NCBI RefSeq assembly: GCF_002775205.1
Contig: NC_036447.1
Location: forward strand, 6,374,501 to 6,438,500
Direction: 5' to 3'
DNA from: Xiphophorus maculatus
Taxonomy: Eukaryota; Chordata; Actinopteri; Cyprinodontiformes; Poeciliidae
Length of the DNA stretch: 64,000 nucleotides
Part shown: one piece after another, positions 1-12,200 of the stretch
Position numbering within the stretch: position 1 is the stretch's first letter
Layout: the number at the start of each line of letters is the position of its first letter
Notes under the pieces: model-generated
The model's database searches: none
Told to the model about the DNA's origin: nothing
Seen by the model: the letters and a program-made list of their open reading frames with translations, nothing else
Made by a program: the position numbers and the translations under genes

Positions 1-1237
1 GACTGATAATCTCCACAAGAAAAGTCATTGCTAAGTCTGTATCCAAGGAAATTACATGAGTAATAGAAAGTTGAGTGGAAGGAAAAGTGTGATAGAAAAC
101 ATTTGTCAAGCAATTCATAACGACAACTAGAAACACTGGACGTATCGTACCTGGGTCAAACAGGACAGGATTGTTGCTCACAGGTCTTAATAAATACTCT
201 AAAAATAAAAATGCATTTGTTTCAGATTTTAAGGTTCTGGAGTCTGGAAAGTCTCAGAATCAAGTCAGTGATGATTTGACCTTCTTCCACTGGTCCACTT
301 GGTTTTATCAAGTTCAAAGTCTACCTGGAAGTATTAGAGTCCTTCTAGATTCCCTCAATCAAAATGAACAGAAATTAATCTATAAAACAATATCTTGAAT
401 CATTCAATCCTATTCTTTAATTTTTTTATGATTATGGCTAAGAGATAAAAACTTAAAGAAAAATGGAATATTAAATTAGATTGATAAAAACATTTCAAGA
501 AAAACATCAGCCTTCTGAAAAGTATGTTTACTTCTATCCACTCTGCGATGCATGGAAGTGATGCTCCTGTGGTTCTGTTCCCAGCAGTGTGGATCCTTTA
601 CTTCTGCACTTTTCCTCCAGATTGTGGAAACAAAGATTTTGGACCACTAAGCATCAGTCCAGTCCCGTTTCTCCAAGTGTTTCTTGATGCGCCGACTCAA
701 GTCTCAGTCAACTCCTAGTGAAGCTCACGCAAACTCTTGCTGGTAAATTTTTTCCTTGCACTCAACCTTCTGTAAATATGAGTTTCGCTTTCTAAAACAG
801 ACAAAAATATTGTCATTTTCCACAACATTTACTTGTTTTGGATACCTGCAAAAAATTGAGAAATTAGTTCAACTTTTTAGATTCATTTTCTAAAATTAAC
901 TAAACCGTTTTATGATTTTCTAATTGGGAACTGATCTACAATTGATCAGACTAGACCAGTTCTCCCACACTCAGGTTGCCCAACTTCCAAAGCAAGTTGC
1001 CACAGGATGTAATAAGCTTCTTGACAGTTGCTTGGATTATTTTTTTATAATATTTACGGTAGTTTACAAAAACAACCAGCTCATTCACCAATGGACCAAA
1101 ATGGTTGATAATCTAATTCTAAACGCATCTCTGGGGTTGCGGGTGAATTCCTTAAAGAGTTTTATCACCTATTATGGATCCCAACTGTTGCTTTAACAAA
1201 TAAAACTTATTTTAGGATGGAAAGAGTCTTAGTAGCT

Positions 1238-1868
1238 GCATTTCCATTAACCTTATAATTGCACAAATTGCATATTAGGAAAATATATCTGCTTAATGGA
1301 CACACGACAATTTAGAACAAAAACTAATGCTTTCGCTACATTTTTGCGTTAGGATGAGGTGGAATTTCAGCCGTCTCAAAATTAGTTTATTTCTCAAAAC
1401 TGCAGTGGAAGCATTTTTTTCACATAGCAAGTCAGATGATCAACAACCGGCGTCATTATTGGCGGAAATGACGAAGAAAACGTCAAGGAGTGGTCAGAAG
1501 AGGATGGCGCAGCATGTTTTTTAATGACTTATTGCGTGAATAAACTTGTGATTCACACTCAGGTGTGATTTTAATTGCGTTTCTTATTTAATGGAAAGTT
1601 TTTTTGCATCACACGAGTCATGTGATCAACATTTAGACGTTACTACTGGCGGAAACGACGAAGAAAACGACAGGAGGTGGTCAGAGGAGGATGGCGCAGC
1701 ATGTTTTTTAATGACTTATTGCGTGAACAAACTTGTTCAGGTGTGATTTTAATTGCGTTTCTCATTTAATGGAACAACGCAATTGTGTATTTTTTACATT
1801 AGCGGAATATCGACAAAGTTTTGCACACATTTGTAATGGAAACGCAGCTAAGCAGAAGCTGAATGACG
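1238..1868 (+). repeat. Dispersed repeat family F, copy 1, with internal duplication
   Basis: Shares phrases such as 'gttttttaatgacttat', 'gtgtgattttaattgcgttt' and 'acatttgtaatgga' with copies at about 15897-16306, 45553-46080 and 56762-57095. In this copy a segment of about 175 bp is present twice (about 1418-1596 and 1603-1773). No transposase is visible, so it is probably a non-autonomous element. Confidence 0.6.
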
Positions 1869-2435
1869 AAAAAAAACACATCAAGTTGGAAATTTTAGAT
1901 AGATATATTTTTTTTTAACAAGTTTGCAGATCCTGCCATGTTGGATACAGTTTATGTTGATTGGAAGTCACCTATTATCTCCACATTAGGGCTTAATATT
2001 TACTGCAAACCAATTGGCTGCTTTAAGGCGGCCCAGTTTGACAGTTAAACTGGAAATCAATCCGTCCCATCAAGACAAGTCCGAGTTTCCTGGCGTCTCT
2101 TCAGAATAAAAGACAACATAAACGTTGCTATTCTTATTTTTTCCTGGAATAAAGACAATCTAAACACTTAAATAAATCACTGCATCTGTTGTCTTATAAA
2201 AAAAACTCCTGAATCGTCATTTAATGGCTGGAAGCGGATAGAGAAACGCGATTAAATTATTTTTGTTTTCTTCGACTCCAACTATACAAACCGATTTAGG
2301 TGCATGAAGGGAGGGTGGAGACATGATTTATGAATAGTTTCATTATTTCTTTTAAAAGAATATAAGAAAAAATGCTTGCATTAAACAGTTTACAATATAG
2401 TACCATGCTAGCGCTGCTTGCCCCTGTCCTAACAA

Positions 2436-2441
2436 TTTATT
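2436..2441 (-). terminator. npepps: Candidate npepps polyadenylation signal
   Basis: The first AATAAA on the minus strand after the npepps stop, about 690 nt downstream. The distance suits a vertebrate 3' UTR, but a single hexamer is weak evidence and other sites may be used. Confidence 0.35.
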
Positions 2442-3134
2442 AGCAGTGAAGAATCAGTGCTGTTGGAAACTACAACACACACTAGTGTTAAGAAGCTCCC
2501 TCTGTCCAGACGCGCTCGGCTTTCACCCAATCACAGTGCCCGAAAGAGGAGGAAGAGGAGACAGAATGAGGAAGAAAAAATAAAAGGAGAAACTGGAGTC
2601 ATCAATTTCCATAAAGAAGAAAAAAATGGGAAATAGAAGTAATCAAAGCTGAAAAATGACACTTCATGCAGAAGGAGTTGGGTTCACAGTTTTCTCAGCT
2701 ATGAAGGAGGGATGGAGGAAGGTGTGCATATTGGGGCACGTGAAGCGGGTTCTGGACCGGCCGGGTTCTGCTGCATTTGCACAGCTTTAGTAGCGTTGCA
2801 CACCGACGGATGACGATGGATATGTCCTCTGGTCATGGACAGACTGGGAGCAAACCTACATTCCTGGTCTGATTAAATGGACTTTTCTCATTAAATTCAA
2901 CTCCTCTCATCCTCCAAAAACAAACAAAAAACAAAACAAGAAGGTCCGTTCAATCCTTGGCTTTGTCTTCTTCTTTTGTACAGTTCAGAGTAAGGAAGCT
3001 AGGAGTTACTCGTGTCTCCCCGTCTGATATAAAGTCCCGGGATGTGGGCGAGACAGCTATGATGATGGGAGGAGGAGAAGCGGGGATGGAGGGAGGGAAG
3101 GAGGGATGGGGAGCGCATGCAGCAGGCAGGCGGC

Positions 3135-3281
3135 TCAGACGGGGGGCGCCTTGCGCTGCAGTAGATACTGGTGGATGTCGTCCGCGTCGCGCTTCAGCCA
3201 GGCGGCGTTCAGGAGGATGTTCTCGCAGCACTGCTCCACGGTGCGCTCAGCGGCCGGCGCAGGGTGACTCTCAAAGAAACT
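3135..3281 (-). CDS. npepps: npepps exon 23 (C-terminus and stop)
   Basis: Residues 887-934 plus TGA. Contains the conserved tail stretches [14 protein letters not shown] and [10 protein letters not shown]. The acceptor is TTTGCAG. The protein ends APPV, one or two residues shorter than human. Confidence 0.95.
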   Translation of the reverse strand, partial: SFFESHPAPAAERTVEQCCENILLNAAWLKRDADDIHQYLLQRKAPPV

Positions 3282-6200
3282 CTGCAAAGGAAACGCACAA
3301 AGGCCTTTAATGAAACCAAGGCAGCCTGATGTTTATGAACGGTGGTCTGTTCATAAAACATGTTTGTTTCATTTTTTTACAGAAAGTCAGTGGTCACTTC
3401 TGAATATTTAACAGAACTCAATGTTTACGCTCGCATATGAAATGAAAATGCCTCCAAACAGATGCAAAATTATGCGACCACAAATATTTGAAAAGCAGAA
3501 GCGGAGCTTCCTGCACAACCAAATAGGATGCTGCAAGTGGTTTCTGGATTTTACGTCAACAATAAAACACTTGTCTTTTCCAGCCGCCATTGTACTGCTA
3601 AAACTCTGGACTCATTTATAGATTTATATTCACATATTGTCACCTTCCTAAAATTATGGTTCAAGTCATTTTTTGCCAAAAGTAATTTTTGGAAAACAAA
3701 CAAAAAACATTTTGGCAAAAAAGATTACACAGGCCATTATTTTAGAAAGGCGACAATAGTTGTATGCTTGTTTTTTTATGTATTTAATTAAGTTATATCT
3801 AAATTAGTTATAATGTTACGTGTTATAAATGTTATGTCACTAATGGTTAGATTTATATTTACTAATATTTGACAACAAATAAGCAATTTCCCCTTGGTGA
3901 TCAATAAAGTATATTCTATCCTAAAACCAAATGACCAAATGCTCTGGAGCTCAGCTTGGGTTGCTAGGTAACGGTATGGGTTTTGCTGGGTTACTAGGTG
4001 AGGGGCAATGCCATTTCAAAAACCTCCAGAAACCAAAAAACATTAAAAGCTGTTTTTTTTAAGTGCTTGGGCTGGTTTTAGAAGCAGGAAAAACCCAAAT
4101 GGAAACACAAAAACATGTAAAATGTGAATTATGCATAATAGGTTCCCTTTTATGGTGGGAAGTTGGGCGGATGTTTTTAAGGTAGGACGTGTTTCTTTAG
4201 CTTAAATATTTGAGTCGACAATCTGCCATTTTGTCCGGACTAAAGTTCACAAAGAACATAAAAAGTAAATAGTTTAAGCCTCACCTTGACTTCAGCGGCC
4301 ATTTTATCAATTGCAAAACCGTCGACTGTGAGCTGCAAAGAGAAACAACTTAAATGTTCAGGAAAGCAGAATAATAAAAGCCTTTGCTACAATAATAAAA
4401 CTAAACAAAAGGAAGACATTTTATCTCAAATAAGTGATGATATTCCATACATATAATCACTACAGACGTCCAACGGGATGCTTCCAGCAAATGAAAATCA
4501 GTTTTCCACTTACCTTGATGAGGCGTGATATAAGGAAGCCTCCTTGGTAGCGGTTGTAAAGCTCCTCCCAGTTGTCCCTGACAAATTTCCAGGCAGCTTT
4601 CCGGCCTTGCTTACTGCTTCCTGCCACCCCTCCGATTACAGACACCGTGTCCTGGGGACGAACCTCTTCCTGCCCGGGGCAACATCCACAACGAAAAGTT
4701 AAGTTGGAATAAAAACGAATACCACTGAGTTATCCAGTTTACATTTTTTTACACAACATCTGAGGAGGTTTGTGTCATATGCAACAGGTGAAGTTAAAGT
4801 GTCTGTTCAGACTCTCAGAGTGGGAATTAAGTCAAATAAATGCTAGGCTAATGCTAGCATGTTTGCTCCATTTTAATATGACTCAATGTTTGTAACATAT
4901 TTCAGTGCTGTTCAGGTCAAACTTACCTGGATAACAAACAAACAGAAAAGGTAGATTCCCTGCTTCACAAACTTAATGCTTTGACCATTCTAAAGTTTAT
5001 TGGTTGGTGTTTCAGCTGCTCTCAACAATAGATTAAGGCTAGGCTAAGATTTTTTAAAATTTGTTTTAATGAGAAAAAAGGAATAAAGATGTGACGTAAC
5101 CAGCTCAGCAAGTCTGTGTTCTTTCTTCCAAACACAGTCATTTCAATCGTTTCAAAGTCCTGCTACAAGTAATAATTTGATGCTGATGTGTTAAAAAATT
5201 AAGAATGTTCTCTTTTTTAAACTGACGCCAAGGTATAACTTCACAAGATTTCTCTTTTTAATTTTTTTATGTAGCAGATGTTAAAAGTTTATGACGTCGT
5301 TCCGGCATTTTTACGACTTTGTTCCGGCATTTTTACAACTTTGTTCCGGCATTTTTACGACTTTATTCTGGGACTTTCCAGATTCAAATATACTTTGATG
5401 CCAAAGTGTTGCTGTAGCTCTTTAATTCAAGATTTTGAGTTAAACGTTTACGTCTTGCACTTTTACAACTTAACATCATTTCAGCTATTGTTGTGAAGCT
5501 AACTTTACTCTAGTAATATTACCGCCATAATACTCCGTCGTAGCTCTCTATATAGTTCTTCCTCAGATTGTTTTCTGGGGAAACGGTCACATGACAAAGT
5601 TATTGCATTCACTTTTCCTGTGAAAAAAAGTTTCTCAGCCTCAATAAAACAACAAATCAATGTGTGCTTGATGGGGGGGATAGAGTTCAGTTAACTCAGG
5701 GAATCCTTTCACAGATTCTATTAAAAATGCGTCAAGCTGATTCGTGGGATTGGATTAGGACATTAATAGTCAATGTAGATGGAGATCAGGGACAGGGATT
5801 AAATACTGAACAAGTTGAACAAAATGAAGGATTTCTCGTTAAATTTCTTTCTCCTCTGTACAAACTGAAACTAAAACACTTGGAAGTATGTAGCTAAACA
5901 AACAAAAACAGTTTGCGTACCGAGAGAGCGAAGTTGAGGACTTTCTGGATTAGATCGGGAGCCGAGATGGCGCCGAGAACTCTCTCGATGCGATTTTTCT
6001 CCTCCTGCATGTCGGCTTGTTTATGGAGCTGCAGGAGCGAACAGAGAAAACACAGAGAATGGTGAAGAGAAGATAAAACTTTCCATAATCCACAGCTTTC
6101 CGAGAGTTGTGTCTCTACATCACAGTTCACCGTTTCTCAGCTGACTGGCAACACTTCTCAGTTTTGCTAGCATAGCAAGCAAGAAATTGAAACAGTTCTG

Positions 6201-9200
6201 ACAAGAAAAACACCAAGAAGACCCCACTGTGGAGAAGACTACTGCAAAAAGCCAGAAGAACTGTGGGAATAAAATACAATTTGATGCGATTAATATGAAA
6301 TATTACTTATTTTGTCATAATTAAAAGAGTGGGTTTTGATTAAAAATATTTTATCTGGTAATAAACATTTCCACCACAGAACTTGTAGTCAACTAAAATC
6401 AGAAGATATAAGGTAGAATTTATGCATAAATGGATATAAAAATGATGGAATAGTGAATAAAAATCACTCTAAAAGTAAATTTTCTTTACATAATTTGAAG
6501 CTTTGTCTATAGGTTTGCAATTGGGTCCCGAATCAAAAACTAATGCCGTTTGGTATGGAAAGGTTTGGGACTCCTAGATTAATCAATAACAGATAATCGT
6601 TCATTGTAGTCCTGGAAGCATGTACTATAGAGAACCAAGTGTGAAATAGAAATGTTTTTTTAACCGGCGTACCTTCAGCATCGTGTCCAATGTGGCGGCG
6701 TCTCCGTGCTTCAGCACTGTTAGATACACCTGGTGAGAAAAGAGAGGAAATAAAGACTCAGCATTAAATGTTGATGATTTTGGGGCACAAATGATTCCCT
6801 TTGTAATCATTTATTTGTCAAATTGCACATTTTTAACTGCTTCATTTTCTTCCAATAATATCTGCATTGAATTTCCACAAAGAATGACACTGAAAGTATT
6901 AATATGGTTTTAGATCCATTTTCTTTGTCATTACATTAGAATCTGATTTTATGTTTAATTCTTAACTTCTTGAAGTTTTCCAAAACAGTTGGGTGAATGC
7001 CACTTTTCAATCCGTCCTGAACCTGAGCGCGACCAGGAGGTGTCTCGCTCCGGAAAAGGTTTATTGAGATGAATCATCGATCCCGTGCTGTGCGGGTCTC
7101 ATCCACTCTGCCGTCCACCATCCAGGAAAACGCATTTCTCCACAAGAGATCTCCCCAGTCCGGACAGAGCTGAGGGAGAAAACTTTCTCACCGGGCACAG
7201 GAACAGACTTTGAGATATCGTGTTTACTGTAATCTGGCTCGACTGTTTTGGTGGCAGTACAGACAGGGAACTGTACTGGATTCCTTAGTTACTGTTGAGT
7301 AACGGCCCCCTGGTTGTACTCCCATCTTCCACATCGCCAGACGACATAGCGTCTCTTTATAGCTGTTGGGTGGATTTGGGGGTCAAACCTATTTGTCCAG
7401 GCTGTGGGTCAGTGTTAAATCACAAACACTGCCTCACCGACAACAATGTCCTGGTCTTTTTTCTGCCACAGTCGGCCAGGTGTAATTCTTCAAAACACAA
7501 AGTCATTCCCAACCCGAGCATCGATGTGCCAGGAGAATGTGGATTAGAGCGGTACCACCTGTCCTCCGTCATCTGCTGTGGTTCCGACCCAGGACAGTTT
7601 TACACCTACTTAATGCACGGACAGCAGACACTGAAGGCTGTCTTCACTGCAGACCGCCACTGCAGTGAAGACATGTACAGAAGGGGCTTCATGTATGTCT
7701 ACGAAAAACAAACAGATGAAGAGCAACACCAGGAAATCCCATCCAATGTGACGGTTTCTCCAGCCCCTCCTCCCGAAGACGATAAAGGTGCTTTCAGAGA
7801 GGAGCTAAAAATATCTGATTTGGTTGAAGGAAATATGGAAGATGAGAAAATAAGCGAGCATTTTGAGGCTGGAGAAGTGTAAGCGACTGGGACAGAACAT
7901 GTGTGTCCTGATGGGTTCAGTTACTGAAACATTCACGATCAGAGACACAAAAAACTTTATGGGATCAAAGGGTAAAAAGATTTTACAGGTTTCTCTCCAG
8001 GCGCTCCGGCTTCCTGCCACCGTCTAAAATCATGACTGTTTGGTTAATTGGTCTCTAAATTCTCCGTAGGTGTGAGTAAAACATAAATTTTGTGAATAAA
8101 ACGGTTGCACAGTGGTTCAGTTGGGAGGACTGCTACCTTGCAACAAGAAAAGTCCTGAGTTTGAATCCCCTCTCTCATAACCTTCTTTACTAGAGCCTTT
8201 ATTTCAGAATAAAGGCTCAAAAATAATTAATGTATTTCTAACATTTAATTACAAAATGTTAGAAATACATTTTGCAATTAAATTTCATAAATAAAATATA
8301 AAAAAGACATTTGCAGGTTTCTCTCCGGGCGCTTCGGCTTCCTGCCACAGTTTAAAATCGTGACTGGAAACAAATTATATATATATATTTTATATATAGG
8401 AAGCTTATTTAAGAAGATATTATTAAGTGGAGAGTGGTATACGGATTAAGACATTTTACATTTTACATAAATGCCACCCCAAAAAAAATTTTTGAGTAGT
8501 GCATTTAATATAAGAAAAATAAACAACAAAAACAATTGGTAAGGGAAATTAGTTAATTTTTCAGCATGCCCCTTTATTTTATTCATCTTAAACAGATTTA
8601 AAACACTCCCATGCGCTGTAAAAACTTTGAGCTACACCTACCGGGCTCCTCAGATCTGCAGGCAGAACCTGCTTCGCCTCCACATGCTCCTTGAATCTCC
8701 GTCTGGCCTCCTCCAGTGTGGGTTTGTGTCCCGCTTTGCCCAGTTTCCCCAAAACCAGGCCTCTCAGCAGGGCGTCCAGATGGCCTGAAGTCCAAATTAA
8801 ATGTAAGAAAAGAAATTGGGAAATCATTTCAGCAGCTGCAGAAATTATTCTTCGGGTCTTGGAAGGATTTGAACAATAACAAGAAGGATAAAATAAACTA
8901 AACATTTTGTTGGAGGAAGCCAAAAAAGTCATAACCTGAAAATGGATTAAGAATGAAACGAGTGGATTAATTTGATATCTAGAATTTTTGTACTGGAATA
9001 AATAATTTTAAATTGACGTTACAAGGGATAGTTTTTGAAAACAGATCAAAATGGTTATGTTCAAAATGTCAGGCCTTATTTTTGCATAATATTCCGATTC
9101 CTTTTTAGATTTTTCTCTTTTTCTCCCACTAATGTTGAGGTTTGATTACCAGTTTATATATGCTGTACAAAAACTAAACATTAATAAAATATGAATAAAA

Positions 9201-12200
9201 TATTATGACGATGTTTTAGGGCCAAACTAAGAAAATAAATATAAAATAATAAAATTGCAAGTTATGGAATTACAAGAATAAAGTTGTTTTATTAACACTT
9301 TACTCTCGCATTATTTTGAATTAATTTTCATAATTTTGACTTTATTCTAATTATTTTATTTTATCTTATTTTTCTATTATGGCCCTAACACTCAGACGTA
9401 CAAAGTATAAATGACAAAGAAAAAAAAGTCAAAGATTTGTTTTTATACCTAATGAAAAGTCTGGTCTTAAAGCCACTTTTGAATATGCCAAATATTTGAT
9501 TGATTAAATAAAATAAAAGACAAACATGCTGAGAGAAATGTTATTTTTAAACATGTTATTTAATTAGGTATTATTAAGAAGGAAAGAAATATGCATTTGG
9601 TTTAAATGTGAAGACGGTACTTTTATGACGCTGTTCCTCCTCACCTTCGCCTGGCTTGCTGTCCCAGCCCAGCTTGATGCCGATCGGGGCGAAGAGGTCC
9701 CTGATGAACTCCAGGATGTCTTCGTGAAACTCCGTGTGAGACAGCAGCGATGACAGCACTCCCAGGTTGCAGCTCAGGTCGCTCCAAACGGTGTAGTTCG
9801 GCTCGTTGACGAACGCCTCCATCAGCTTCAGCACCTCCACTGTGCTGATCATTCCTGCACGAGACTGAAGCCACAGAACAGGAAGTGAGCAGAAACGCCC
9901 AATGATGAAATATAAGGAGTCATGGACCAGCTGCACCCTTTATTCATTGAGCACTATATTTGCTGTTTTATCCAGTTTTCACTCCACAACGTTGTTTTTT
10001 ATTTTTAAGCAGTTATAAGGCACAGTGGAGAAACTTTAAACTGCTGCTGTGCCAGTAGCTCCACAGGTTGTTGCTAGGTAACCATAGAATGGGTTGCTAG
10101 GTAACCAAAGAGAGTGAGTTAGCTGATTCCACCAACTTTGCGTAGCTGACTGAGAGGTTTAGCAGCTAGAGTTTTTCCTCTGCCTACATCTCCCAGAATG
10201 CTGTGCGATTCTTGATTGGAGTTCAGTGAGTACTCCATATTTACTTTTTTATTCATTTTATTATTATTTGAGTCTTGCAACAAAATTCCGCCCAATATGT
10301 ACATTTAAATGATGTATTATCTATTGATACTGATCATGTATCTTATCGCAATATATAATGTTACTGATTTATTGTTCAGCCCTATCTTGTATTGGTGCAG
10401 AAGAGAATGTTTACTGCACAAACAGAGGAGTTCAATACAACTCAACATGGACCTGAAATGTGTTTCTTCTCAGTAAAAACTTAACTTAGAGAGGACGTGT
10501 GCGTCAGTGAGACCTACGAGGGAGAAGAGGTCATTCTGCAGGCCGAGTCGGTCCACAGGCTGCAGGCTGAGGTCTCTGATTCCCGGCAGCAGGCTCTCCA
10601 ACATGGACGCGCTGTACTGGATCCGGTAAAAGCCAACAGTTCCAGGGTTGATCTGCAAACAGAACGAATGTGTTACAGCTGGAACACATCCTCACACTGT
10701 GTTTTCAGGGTTTAAAGTGTAACATGAGCGCACCTTGATCCACTGATCCGGACCAACGCCATTAAGAGTCACAGACGTCTCAGATTTTTCCAGCAAAATC
10801 CTGAGTTTGGAGCATTTGGGGTCCTCGCTAGTACAAATACTAATAGGCACCATCCAACTGGGGCAATTCTCACCTGTCCGACAAAACAGGTGGAGAATTT
10901 AAATTCACTCAAAGGATAAATAATCTTTGAGTGAAGTCCAAAGGATTAAAAAAAAACAGGTAGACAGACAGAAAAATCACCTGGTAACTGAAATCACCCA
11001 ACTTCAAGTCCTGAAACTTGAAAATCAGATTTTTTTCCCCTATCAGTAAACACATCATTCTTAACTAATCCAAAGAATTGGTTGCGTAGCAAATCACAAA
11101 ACTCTTCATAGTAGAAGCTGTAACTTTGTGAACAGGACTCAATTTGAGATATTTTCAATATCAGGGTGTTGTTTAAAAATAAAAGCCCTTCAGATTTAAG
11201 AAAACATTTAAAAAAGAAGCTATTTTCTACAAAGGGATACTGCAAACGGTATAATGGATGAGCATTGTTGTCATAAAGTCCTGAAGGTGGCATGTCGCAA
11301 AGAGTAAGAGCTTCTTAAAGAGACAGAGGCCCAATTTCAAAGCGTTAAACTATAAATTCAAGTTTCTTGTAAGTTATATTTGATATATAAAGCATTTTTA
11401 TAACAACTGAAAGCAACAGTTACTTGATTGTGCTATAAAACAGCACAATTTACTTGGAAAATATATAATACTGCCCCTTTAACATTTACTAATGCTAACT
11501 GCTAGGCCTGTTGATAAATTGTCCTGGAAATGATTAAAATAAATAACAATGTTGTAATATTGTTTTTTTTTTCAAGTAAATTAATAATAATAATAATAAT
11601 AATAATAACACACCCTCTCAAAGGTCAATAAATTTTGATTATAAAGAACAATTTACAGTGGGAATTGAAAGATATTTTAAATATCCAAAATAAAAAAACA
11701 AACAGTAAAACCCCCCAAACAACTGAAATAATAAATATCACTGATTATTAACTGTAAATAGTCAAAGCTCACCATTATGTGGCCCACTGGCACAGAACTT
11801 CTTCTGCGATAGTTTAAGGATTCGGTCATCACCCTGCTGCAAATGACATCATCAGACAGCGACTTTAAGACAGTGGAAAATTACGCCAGTAAGAAGACAG
11901 AAAGTGAAGAAATTACCAAGAGATTTTCATTTCAATCAAGTTCAAAATATATTGTAACCGCTACGGTTGAAACCAATTACAAAATAATCTCAAAACAATG
12001 TACACGCAAAGTTTTGTAATTTTGGTAATTCTAACTGACTTAAAGCAAGAACAGTTTGGTCAGATTTGACTTCAGACAGTGAGAAAAAAAGGCACATCTT
12101 TTCATTTAGTGTATTTCCAGATGGTAAATAAATCAACTAAATTAAATAAAACGACTCACCTGCTCCTGGTCAACTACTATGATTGGGAAGCCCATTTGCT

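Larger units (their letters stand above)
1..3134. other. Intergenic region and presumed npepps 3' UTR
   Basis: No conserved coding exon is visible here. The right part, next to the npepps stop codon, should be its 3' untranslated region on the minus strand. The left part holds a dispersed repeat with an internal duplication at about 1238-1868. The short open frames here show no family resemblance. Confidence 0.6.
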
